This document shows, piece by piece, positions 30,346 to 36,511 of a stretch of DNA of 36,511 bases. The stretch comes from a virus, in IMG/VR virus record IMGVR_UViG_3300029922_000181, positions 1 to 36,511 of that record, one strand, 5' to 3'. Position numbers and translations under genes: made by a program. Under the pieces are notes generated by a model, which saw only the letters and a list, made by a program, of their open reading frames with translations, had not been told where the DNA came from and searched no databases. How positions within the stretch are numbered: the first letter of the stretch is position 1; each line of letters opens with the position of its first letter.

Positions 30346-31026
30346 TTATGCAACCTTCGTGTGTTTCTTTAAATTGTCGGTCGCCCATAGCGGCTGTAAA
30401 TTCGTATAATGAGAAGCCTTAGCGAATGCTTCTGATCCTTCTTCATAGGCTACAGATAGTGGATGTTTATGGTCAATATGCCATTCTGGATAATTGTCCC
30501 AGCTCATTCCTAGCTGAAATTGAGCTTCAATATGAGCTTTGAATTCCTTCAATGTGCAACCTAAATGCTTGGAGAATCGCCCCTTCCCCTTCAAAAAACT
30601 GTTCAATCTATTGCGTACATTTCGGCACGCCCTGAAAGCTGGGTCACTCCGAAGCCTTTGTCGTTGGTAGTCCCTATTCCAAATTTTATAGGAGGCTTGC
30701 CTCTGTTTCTTAACCTCTTCTAGAGCAACTTCTTTTTTGCCCTCTGCGAGGGCTATCAATTGGTCGTACTTTCCTTTAGAGATTTGGTTAAAGGCTAGTC
30801 TTCGGCCAGCCGATCTTATAGCTTCGTCATAGGCCCGCATTTGAGTTTGGAACTTGGTGGGCTCCTTTTTAGGCCTAGGGTCGGCTCGGCGTGAGCGAGC
30901 CTGTCTGGCGCTGTCTATGGGCTTCTGACATGCTTTGCATGTGTACTCAAGACCGTCTATATTTCGAGCCCTTTTATAAAACATCTCTGGCGGCTTGGCT
31001 ATACCGCATTTGTTACACGTTTTCAT
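30346..31026 (-). CDS. HNH endonuclease with N-terminal zinc finger
   Basis: This 226-residue protein, from ATG 31026, begins MKTCNKCGIAKPPEMFYKRA with CxxC and a second CKACQ, an N-terminal zinc ribbon common in phage HNH proteins. A basic helical middle (SARQARSRRADPRPKKEP, KQRQASYKIWNRDYQRQRLR) leads to the HNH core WHIDHKHPLS and HYTNLQPLWATDNLKKH. An upstream ATG at 31092 without ribosome site was not chosen. It is the last leftward gene before the gene-free region. Confidence 0.88.
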   Translation of the reverse strand: MKTCNKCGIAKPPEMFYKRARNIDGLEYTCKACQKPIDSARQARSRRADPRPKKEPTKFQTQMRAYDEAIRSAGRRLAFNQISKGKYDQLIALAEGKKEVALEEVKKQRQASYKIWNRDYQRQRLRSDPAFRACRNVRNRLNSFLKGKGRFSKHLGCTLKEFKAHIEAQFQLGMSWDNYPEWHIDHKHPLSVAYEEGSEAFAKASHYTNLQPLWATDNLKKHTKVA

Positions 31027-32294
31027 ATATGAAAGATTACCATTGAACCGATATGTTGGCAATATTACAGAAAAAAATTTTTTATCGGGCACAAGATAAA
31101 GTGTTTATTGGGATCGGTAAAAAGATCGGCATAGGACTAGAGCAAAAAGTGAATTTCTATATGAAACTATTGATGTTTTTAAAACAAGTGCATCGGCATA
31201 ATCGTGGGGAAGGGGATTCTGAAAAAATTCTTTTTTGAAGGAGAGGCCGTGTTCTAGTACATAAGGGCTTTAGGGCAAGATCCATGCCATTAGCGGGGAA
31301 GCGGTATTTATGTCTGATATCAGGTACTTAGGGGGGCCTGTCTCACCGTGGCTGCGCCCTCTTATAGCCATGTCAATCTGACCAGCTTATAGACGCCTAT
31401 ACGTTAGACAGATACATCTCCGCTTGGATTAGTCAGTGATATCACACGCGTACATCCTGTACGTATCTTGCATCTATCTCATGTCTCATATAAACGCATA
31501 CAGCCTAATGGCCTATGTATTGCATAGAGACGTAGCGCACGCGCCTATCGCGTAGCGTGGCACGTAGTGCCTAGTCTATAACGCTTATTAGGTTACATAG
31601 CATTAGGGCCTGTTAGGCATGGGTTAGGCTTAGCGTGTATGGCATAGCCACGCTTGCAGCGTAACGCACTGTTAGGTAACGCATATAGGCCAAAGGGTTA
31701 GGTAGGTGAGTGTAGAGGCATGCTATATGCAGGGCTATGCATAGGCGCTTGCGCTAGGTTAGCCAAAGGGTTAGACGCAGGAATACCCGCACCAGTGAAT
31801 GCAGGAAAATTGAGTTAGGTTAGGCCACACGTAGCGCGGCGAAACGCGGTTTTTCCGCCTCAATTAGACTAATGCACCTTAGCATTTTGCCGTGATTAGG
31901 CCTAAATAGGTGCGCTAAGCGCCCGTATTAATTGACGTTTTTGCGTGCATTTAAGCCTAATCATGTTTTCCCATGCTATATAACGTAGCGCTAGCGCCGT
32001 GAGTGTTAGCATAGTTTTTGCATCCTGTATCTTAGGGGATATAAGCTACCGTGTTCCCATGGGCGTCTGGTAGCAATGCGATAGCCGCCTATTGGATAGG
32101 TTAGGCTAGCCGCACTAATGCCTCTTTAAGATTGTATGGTACGTTTGGCATAGGTCATGCAAGGCCTTATAGTTGAGTGTGGGAAACGTGTAGCTAGCGT
32201 GTAGTGGGGCCTAATAACTGCTAATATTAACTAATGGCACTAACATTGCATTAATGGAGTATGGCATAGCTATTGTATGCTAAAGAATAATGGG
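31027..32294. other. Gene-free region with shifted word usage, between leftward and rightward modules
   Basis: No credible frame with a ribosome site is seen in these 1.27 kb on either strand. From about 31240 the sequence becomes rich in TAGG, CCTA, CTAG and GCGC words, a style shared with the genes to its right but not with the left 31 kb. It holds palindromes CTGATATCAG (31314-31323), GTGATATCAC (31436-31445) and GCGCTAGCGC (31988-31997), and a hairpin AGCGTG/CACGCT (31632-31654). Position between opposite gene directions suits an origin, terminus or packaging-related region; no iteron array is seen. Confidence 0.5.
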
Positions 32295-32801
32295 CTAATG
32301 GTCGATAGGGTCTAATGCGTGAATATTGTTATGTAGCTTGTCAATCCAAAGGATAAAATCGGCATAGCTACGTTTCCCCTTAGCTCTATTGCACCACACG
32401 CAACACGATACGCAATTTAGGAGAGTGTAGCCTAGCGCTGAATCAATTCTATCTATACCATTATATTTGACTTTCGTTCTGCTATCCACGTTAGCGGGCA
32501 AGGTATTGCAATAGTGGCACGGTTTTTGAAACAGAGCGATTGCATCGGTATCGGATAACTCCCAAAGGAGACGCCTTTCGGTGGCCTGTCTCTGATACCG
32601 ATAGATAACGGTATTATATGCGCCTGTTTCCTTATAGATACAGCCACAAGATTGTACTTTATTATTTAATAGATAGGAGACATTGACGGTGCGCGACGCG
32701 CCGCAATCGCATTGACATAACCAATAGTTACGATTATGTTTCATATAGGAGACAGAGATAGCGGTGAGACGCCCGAAACGTGTATTGGCTAGGTTTTTCA
32801 T
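32295..32801 (-). CDS. HNH endonuclease (phage type)
   Basis: This 168-residue protein has the two-part layout of many phage HNH enzymes: an N-terminal zinc-binding part (RFGRLTAISV, WLCQCDCGA, QSCGCI) and a C-terminal HNH with CHYCNT, NGIDRIDSALGYTLLNC and CVWCNRAKGK. Its word usage matches the right arm. It faces the gene-free region and points away from the rightward genes, so it has its own promoter, not identified. Confidence 0.9.
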   Translation of the reverse strand: MKNLANTRFGRLTAISVSYMKHNRNYWLCQCDCGASRTVNVSYLLNNKVQSCGCIYKETGAYNTVIYRYQRQATERRLLWELSDTDAIALFQKPCHYCNTLPANVDSRTKVKYNGIDRIDSALGYTLLNCVSCCVWCNRAKGKRSYADFILWIDKLHNNIHALDPIDH

Positions 32802-32899
32802 ATGTATAAGATTATATCACACGCTATTCTATTAGGATACAGTGTATCATGGCATGATTCGTGCGATTGCAAGCCCTGGCCCATAGCGCGGATTAGCTA

Positions 32900-32959
32900 T
32901 GTATAGGTGTAAAAAGATAAGCTATTGAATTTATTAACTATGTATATTAGTTCTACATT
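32900..32959 (+). repeat. 60-bp repeated element, copy A (promoter-like)
   Basis: This 60-bp stretch matches 35672-35731 at 54 of 60 positions. Shared parts include TGTATAGGTGTAAAAAGATA, CTATTGAATT and ACTATGTATAT. It is AT-rich and lies 67 bases before the gene at 33027. The leader between them can fold: ATTGAT/ATCAAT arms enclose GCGCTAGCGC (32969-32978). The region 32802-32899 shows nothing else recognisable. Conservation only outside genes and upstream of two rightward units points to a promoter or regulator site. Confidence 0.75.
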
Positions 32960-33026
32960 ATTGATTAGGCGCTAGCGCGTGTTATCAATGGGTTAGCTAT
33001 GGCAAGGCTAATGCATAGATTAGAGT

Positions 33027-33230
33027 ATGCAATACAAGGTAACTTTTATCGGGTCAGGTGAGCGATGCATACGCCCTAACGTAACCGTAGCTAATAACGC
33101 GGGTATAGTTAAGGCATTGCGCGACGCACAATGCTTGCCTAGCGGCAAGTTTGACGTAACCGAACGAAACGGTTTGGTTTTCGTTTCCAAGGGCGAAAAG
33201 GCCCTATTTGAATTAACCAAAATTAGCTAG
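33027..33230 (+). CDS. Unknown small protein
   Basis: This 67-residue protein begins MQYKVTFIGSGERCIRPNVT, continues VANNAGIVKALRDAQCLPSG and ends with two beta strands (GLVFVSKGEKALFEL). It is an alpha/beta small fold without a recognised family. First gene of the rightward module downstream of copy A; ribosome site weak (TTAGAG). Confidence 0.65.
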   Translation: MQYKVTFIGSGERCIRPNVTVANNAGIVKALRDAQCLPSGKFDVTERNGLVFVSKGEKALFELTKIS

Positions 33231-33239
33231 GGGGATTCT

Positions 33240-33647
33240 ATGCGTATTATCGAAAAGCGTGCATCGGGTGTATCGGTTAGTTTCGAGCATAACTATGGGC
33301 AAGCTAACGCTAAGGGCGCGATAGAGCTATCCTATGGTTTTCCCTGCGATGCAATGGGCGTTATCTTGCCTCTACAGTATGAGGCGGCACGCGCTAACCT
33401 TGCAAAATGCATTGCGGGCCTTGACGGTATCGTGTCTATGGGCGTTAGGGAATATCGCCACACTTTTACCCTTCCCGCTATCGGCGAGTGTGAATGCAAG
33501 GCCCATGTAGTGCTTAGCGGTTTTACCAATACCTGCGATTGTGGTGCGGATTATAATATGTCAGGCCAAAGGCTTGCCGATAGAGCACAATGGGGCGAGG
33601 AAACGGGCGAAACGGCTAGCGATATACTCAACTATGAGAGGGAATAG
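33240..33647 (+). CDS. Unknown zinc-like protein of phage/plasmid type
   Basis: This 135-residue protein has a beta-rich N-terminus and a C-terminal metal-like cluster ECECKAHVV then TCDCGADYN, followed by GQRLADRAQWGEETGET. The CDCGADYN...GQRLA..QWGEETGE pattern recurs in hypothetical proteins of phages and plasmids, though no function is known. AGGGGGA precedes the ATG. Confidence 0.75.
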   Translation: MRIIEKRASGVSVSFEHNYGQANAKGAIELSYGFPCDAMGVILPLQYEAARANLAKCIAGLDGIVSMGVREYRHTFTLPAIGECECKAHVVLSGFTNTCDCGADYNMSGQRLADRAQWGEETGETASDILNYERE

Positions 33648-33649
33648 CT

Positions 33650-34159
33650 ATGTTTATCGACAAGCGCTTAATACCATTGCTTAATCCCTCAATTTTGCGT
33701 ATGATAGAGCGCATGCGCGTTAGCGTATACGTTTCCGATGCTATGCCTAAAAACGTATCTATGCGATTAGGCGGCGCGTCGTTTTTCGTTCGGTCTAACG
33801 CTTGCTATATCGCAGGTGCAGGGTTTGACTGTATCGTTTTTGCCAAACGTATCATTGACGATACATTCCAGGTTAATTTCGTTATGTTGCACGAATTAGG
33901 CCATGCTACTGGTAACTTTAACAGACTATTTCGCCCATTAGGCAAGGTATATGCAAGTCAAGAGGAGCATAATATCGCGCTATGCACGGAGGAGCATATA
34001 GCAGAGTTAAGCGCCGTTATCATGGCCAAACGATTAGGCCTAGACCAATGGGCATTGGAAGAGAAGTCAAACAAATATATGCGCTACTATTGCTTAGCTG
34101 ATAAGGCGCGGGTATTGCATGAGGTAGCTAAAGTAGTAGACTATTTAGGAGGTATCTAG
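33650..34159 (+). CDS. Zincin-like metallopeptidase resembling the ArdC C-terminal domain
   Basis: This 169-residue protein has VMLHELGHATGNFNR with the HExxH motif (His81, Glu82, His85) and then CTEEHIAELSAVIMAKRLGL, which supplies the third ligand Glu. This is the arrangement of the C-terminal domain of ArdC antirestriction proteins; the N-terminal ssDNA-binding domain of ArdC is absent. It starts 2 bases after the upstream stop. A role in protecting incoming phage DNA or cleaving a host defence protein is an inference from the family. Confidence 0.82.
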   Translation: MFIDKRLIPLLNPSILRMIERMRVSVYVSDAMPKNVSMRLGGASFFVRSNACYIAGAGFDCIVFAKRIIDDTFQVNFVMLHELGHATGNFNRLFRPLGKVYASQEEHNIALCTEEHIAELSAVIMAKRLGLDQWALEEKSNKYMRYYCLADKARVLHEVAKVVDYLGGI

Positions 34160-34161
34160 TT

Positions 34162-34422
34162 ATGAGTAAACTTGAGGCATACAAGGCAGAGCGCACGCGC
34201 GTTAATAAAATAGCAGGCAAGAATAGTGCCAAACCGCGCTATGTTATCGTGTGGGGAAACCTGTTTCGAGAGTATACGGGCACCACGGCATGCACTGGCT
34301 TGCAGAGCGTGAGTGTATCAACTAAGAGAGAGGCCATAGCGAAAGTGAATCAACTATGCGACGAAGTGTCATTCTTGATACACGTTATAGACCTTAAAAC
34401 AGGGAAACAGGCCGATATTTAA
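34162..34422 (+). CDS. Unknown small protein
   Basis: This 86-residue protein has a basic N-terminus (MSKLEAYKAERTRVNKIAGK), a beta stretch YVIVWGNLFREYTG and an alpha/beta end KREAIAKVNQLCDEVSFLIH. It lies 2 bases after the zincin stop and is in its operon. No family recognised; small size and charge allow a protein-inhibitor role but nothing shows it. Confidence 0.62.
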   Translation: MSKLEAYKAERTRVNKIAGKNSAKPRYVIVWGNLFREYTGTTACTGLQSVSVSTKREAIAKVNQLCDEVSFLIHVIDLKTGKQADI

Positions 34423-34460
34423 TAGTGGACTAACCCGATAGGCCATGGGAAACTAGTACT

Positions 34461-34886
34461 ATGAAACTATTAATCGCATGCATCCTTAGCCTTTGTTTTA
34501 CGTGGTGCGCTAGCGCCGCCGATAGCAAGCTATCAATAGAGGCGGTTAGGGCCATAGTGCAAGCGGCTAACGCCTATGGAATAGACGCGCAAGCGCTTGT
34601 TAAGATCGGCTATGTAGAATCGCGCTACAATCAAGGGGCGATTAGGCATAACAAAAACGGCACTATTGACGTAGGCATGTTTCAGGTTAATAGCGTGCAT
34701 TGGTCAAAGGAATGCAAGGGCCTTGACGTAACCACGCTACAAGGGAATGCCGATTGTGCTGCTAAACTGATAGCAGGGCACGCGACGCATGCGGCTACTG
34801 ATAGCGCGTGGTTAGGCCGATATCATTCTAAAACGCCTAGCAAAAAGCTCTATTATGCTAAGCAATTGGATAAGGCGGGCCTATGA
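34461..34886 (+). CDS. Secreted lytic transglycosylase (SLT/VirB1-like)
   Basis: This 141-residue protein starts MKLLIACILSLCFTWCASAA, a signal peptide with an ASA cleavage site. The mature SLT domain has YVESRYN with catalytic Glu53, then NKNGTIDVGMFQVNSVHW, and a late AGHATHAATDSAWLGRYHS. It cleaves peptidoglycan strands in the periplasm. The small secreted form is closer to VirB1/IagB-type enzymes than to phage lysins, so local wall opening for entry or assembly is more likely than lysis. It overlaps the next gene by four bases. Confidence 0.88.
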   Translation: MKLLIACILSLCFTWCASAADSKLSIEAVRAIVQAANAYGIDAQALVKIGYVESRYNQGAIRHNKNGTIDVGMFQVNSVHWSKECKGLDVTTLQGNADCAAKLIAGHATHAATDSAWLGRYHSKTPSKKLYYAKQLDKAGL

Positions 34887-35107
34887 TTAAGCAATTGATT
34901 TTTACACTTGAGGCTATCGGCGCGGTACGCCATGAGTTAGAGCATGCCGAAAGTGTGGGCGATATCGCAGGTGCAGCTAATGCCTATGATAGGCTATGCA
35001 ATTTGTATGCCTCTATTAGTACGGAAACGCTTGTATCTGAATTGAAACAGGTAACAGGCGATAACGTGCTAGTGGGCAATTTTCAGGCCAAACGAAAGGC
35101 GGGCTAA
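34883..35107 (+). CDS. Unknown small helical protein
   Basis: This 74-residue protein is helical: FTLEAIGAVRHELEHAESVG, IAGAANAYDRLCNLYASIST and a basic end QAKRKAG. The ATG overlaps the transglycosylase stop (ATGA) and its stop overlaps the next ATG (TAATG). Unknown function. Confidence 0.65.
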   Translation: MIKQLIFTLEAIGAVRHELEHAESVGDIAGAANAYDRLCNLYASISTETLVSELKQVTGDNVLVGNFQAKRKAG

Positions 35108-35205
35108 TGCGTGGGGCCTATCCTATTCTAATCCTGTATCTAGTGCTAGGCGCTATCGCCATAGCGCAAATTGTAAAAACGCTAATGCAATGGAAGGGGG
35201 CCTAA
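35107..35205 (+). CDS. Tiny single-pass membrane protein
   Basis: A 32-residue frame: MRGAYPILILYLVLGAIAIA followed by QIVKTLMQWKGA. One transmembrane helix with a short basic tail. It overlaps the genes on both sides as TAATG, so it is translationally linked. Too short to assign; its exact fit in the chain is the main support. Confidence 0.55.
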   Translation: MRGAYPILILYLVLGAIAIAQIVKTLMQWKGA

Positions 35206-35363
35206 TGCCTAACTATACTCGAAACGTGTGGACTAACGCACCGCGCGCCGTGGGCGATATCGTGCAGGTAGACGGTAAACCGTACAAGGTGCTAGAATGT
35301 TTTCATATGGCGTCGCCTAACTATTATGGGAAACGCTATCAATTGAGAGTGTTAGCGGTTTAA
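35205..35363 (+). CDS. Unknown small protein
   Basis: A 52-residue frame: MPNYTRNVWTNAPRAVGDIV, then QVDGKPYKVLECFHM and GKRYQLRVLAV. It looks like a small beta-barrel (SH3/KOW-like, VGDIVQVDGKPYKVLE). The ATG shares a base with the stop of the gene before it. Last gene of this translational chain. Confidence 0.6.
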   Translation: MPNYTRNVWTNAPRAVGDIVQVDGKPYKVLECFHMASPNYYGKRYQLRVLAV

Positions 35364-35364
35364 T

Positions 35365-35383
35365 ATTAGTTGACCGAACTAAT
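35365..35383. repeat. Short inverted repeat
   Basis: ATTAGTT (35365-35371) and AACTAAT (35377-35383) are perfectly complementary across 5 bases, directly after the stop at 35363. No T-run follows. It may be an operator or an mRNA 3' hairpin between two genes. Confidence 0.4.
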
Positions 35384-35420
35384 GGGCCTTGATATGATTT
35401 AGAGATAGGGAGTAACTTTT

Positions 35421-35582
35421 ATGGTGCTTATCTCTTTTACCTTCGGGAACACTCTGAATAGCAAGCAAGTTACCGTCAAGGGTAGCTGTATGCGAAACGC
35501 TATGCATGGCGCGGCGTATCGCATGGGCGTAAAAGAGTGTAACCTAGTGTTTATTTGTATCGCCGATAAACTAGCGGCATAG
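35421..35582 (+). CDS. Unknown small protein
   Basis: A 53-residue frame: MVLISFTFGNTLNSKQVTVK, then GSCMRNAMHGAAYRMGVKEC and a beta-like end NLVFICIADKLAA. AGGGAG lies 8 bases before the ATG, and a strong terminator follows 14 bases after the stop. Not recognised; the beta-alpha-beta layout suggests a small folded domain. Confidence 0.62.
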   Translation: MVLISFTFGNTLNSKQVTVKGSCMRNAMHGAAYRMGVKECNLVFICIADKLAA

Positions 35583-35596
35583 TTTTTGCTTATAAC

Positions 35597-35630
35597 GCCC
35601 ATAGCCTTAATTGGTTATGGGCCTTTTTTT
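35597..35630 (+). terminator. Rho-independent terminator
   Basis: GCCCATAGCC (35597-35606) and GGTTATGGGC (35613-35622) form a 10-bp stem with one G-U pair and loop TTAATT, followed by CTTTTTTT. It ends the rightward operon that begins at 33027 and separates it from the DUF932 unit. Confidence 0.9.
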
Positions 35631-35671
35631 GCCTTGCCTGACTCCTAAATGAGATATGTCCTAGCGCGTAC

Positions 35672-35731
35672 TGTATAGGTGTAAAAAGATAAACTATTGA
35701 ATTAATTGACTATGTATATAAGTTCGACGTT
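35672..35731 (+). repeat. 60-bp repeated element, copy B (promoter-like)
   Basis: Second copy of the element at 32900-32959, 54 of 60 identical. It lies between the terminator and the DUF932 gene, 105 bases before its ATG. This copy has ATTGACTATGTATATAAG at its centre. The arrangement terminator, element, structured leader, gene is what a promoter would show, though sigma70 hexamers with normal spacing are not obvious. Confidence 0.75.
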
Positions 35732-35735
35732 TTCG

Positions 35736-35821
35736 CCTTAACCGCATTGATTAGATATCAAATAGATTCGATAGGTTAAGGTTTGGCATAACCGCTGCAA
35801 TACATAGGGAGTAACCAAACC
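35736..35821 (+). promoter_or_regulatory. Structured 5' leader of the DUF932 gene
   Basis: Two perfect long-range pairs lie in series: CCTTAACC (35736-35743) with GGTTAAGG (35774-35781), and GGTTTGG (35780-35786) with CCAAACC (35815-35821). They share GG at 35780-35781, so they compete at the junction. The second arm ends 3 bases before the ribosome site AAGGGG (35825-35830). Such a leader could control translation of the gene. Confidence 0.5.
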
Positions 35822-35836
35822 AAAAAGGGGAATCTA

Positions 35837-36511
35837 ATGAATACCAAACCTATCGTATTGACTGGTAGCTATCTCCAAACCGATAAGCACGCTATCGTAT
35901 CGGATAAGTTTAACGTGGTGCAAGCGGCTAGCGTGGGCGACGCTATGCAGCGCAATGGCTTGCAATTGGTTAGCCTTTCGACGGGCAAGGCCCGCCATGG
36001 GGATAAGGCTAATTTTCAGCGTACTCTTAGCCGTTATCGCGGGCCTAAGATCGGAGACGAAAACGGTTTACCTATTCACCTTGACGTTATCTATGATTCT
36101 AAGCATATGGGGCGCGGGTCGGATAAAATCTTGCTAGGCGTTTACCGCATGGTATGCACTAATGGCCTTTTCGTGGGGAGTAACTTCTTTACTCACGCTA
36201 TCCGCCATAGTGGTCAAACCTATGATAGCTTGAATGAGGGTATCGCCGCTGCATTGGATAGCGCCGCGCGTCTCACTGAATTGATTAACCGCATGCGCGG
36301 CGTGGTATTGACGCCCGACGAAACACAAGCCTTTGCCTTGGAAGCGGTTAAGCTTCTAACGCCCGAAAACGCGGTGCAAGTTATGCACCGTTTGCTTAAG
36401 CGTCAAAGGGAAGCGGATAACGCTAATGACCTTTGGAGTGTGTATAACGTGGTGCAGGAAAACGCCATGCGGGGCCATAGCATTGGTTACACGCTTGCCG
36501 GTACCGATGCA
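35837..36511 (+). CDS. DUF932 phage/plasmid-like protein (C-terminus outside window)
   Basis: The frame is open from ATG 35837 to the window end (225 codons). DUF932/TIGR03299 features include an N-terminal VSDKFNVVQAASVGDAMQRN, the LSRYRGPKIG segment, then HLDVIYDSKHMGRGSDKILLG, RMVCTNGLFVGSNFFTHAIRH and a helical part. Members are common early genes of phages and plasmids; no reaction is established. AAGGGG lies 6 bases before the ATG. Word usage is that of the right arm. The partial C-terminus prevents length comparison. Confidence 0.85.
   Translation, partial: MNTKPIVLTGSYLQTDKHAIVSDKFNVVQAASVGDAMQRNGLQLVSLSTGKARHGDKANFQRTLSRYRGPKIGDENGLPIHLDVIYDSKHMGRGSDKILLGVYRMVCTNGLFVGSNFFTHAIRHSGQTYDSLNEGIAAALDSAARLTELINRMRGVVLTPDETQAFALEAVKLLTPENAVQVMHRLLKRQREADNANDLWSVYNVVQENAMRGHSIGYTLAGTDA

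Noticed and set aside
31053-31238. 61-residue rightward frame
   Set aside because: No ribosome site and low-complexity AT-rich sequence; it overlaps the HNH gene upstream region by chance.
31240-32294. tRNA genes or CRISPR repeats in the gene-free region
   Set aside because: No T-loop consensus with an acceptor stem and no regularly spaced repeats were found.

Overview
The window is a stretch of a tailed double-stranded DNA bacteriophage genome, probably a large myovirus-like phage of a Gram-negative host. The grounds are a tape-measure, baseplate-hub and spike gene row, very tight gene packing with ATGA/GTGA/TAATG overlaps, a large nucleotide-metabolism and RNA-repair set, several free-standing homing endonucleases, and three small lipoproteins with a lipobox. 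There is no rRNA, CRISPR array, insertion sequence or ordinary tRNA. The host cannot be named from the sequence.

Layout. (1) 1-6718, leftward: a baseplate or tail gene cut by the window edge, spike, hub and tape measure, headed by a GIY-YIG endonuclease. (2) 6857-8415, a short rightward operon: two small unknowns, a membrane/zinc protein, dUTPase and a lipoprotein. (3) 8416-8869, intergenic between convergent genes, with a strong hairpin and a block of interlocking complementary segments that may be a structured RNA. (4) 8870-28938, a long leftward run of metabolic and repair genes: Rrf2-type regulator, HAD phosphatase, GMP reductase, dCMP-type deaminase, ThyX, peptide deformylase, RNA ligase, polynucleotide kinase-phosphatase, RlaP-like nucleotidyltransferase, Cys phosphatases, B12-dependent ribonucleotide reductase, macro-domain protein, histidine phosphatase and DUF1643, mixed with many small membrane, zinc and unknown proteins. 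(5) 28953-29221, a terminator, a good promoter and a roughly 200-nt RNA whose ends form a tRNA-like acceptor stem plus T-arm. (6) 29248-31026, two unknown leftward genes and an HNH gene. (7) 31027-32294, about 1.27 kb without genes; word usage changes near 31240. (8) 32295 to the end, an HNH gene leftward and then rightward genes (zincin resembling the ArdC C-terminal domain, lytic transglycosylase, small proteins, DUF932 protein). Two of these rightward units are preceded by the same 60-bp element.

How the genes work together. dUTPase, dCMP-type deaminase, ThyX and the class II reductase form a dNTP and dTTP supply route, with GMP reductase feeding purines. Kinase-phosphatase, ligase, RlaP, HAD and macro-domain proteins together look like an RNA-repair kit that could undo host nuclease attack on tRNA. 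The right arm, with an ArdC-like zincin and DUF932, looks like an early, host-takeover or anti-defence region. The most unusual items are the tRNA-like RNA at 28953-29152, the extended RNA-repair set, three helically phased operator copies at 27055-27133, the pseudoknot-rich segment at 8604-8720, and the duplicated 60-bp element with structured leaders.
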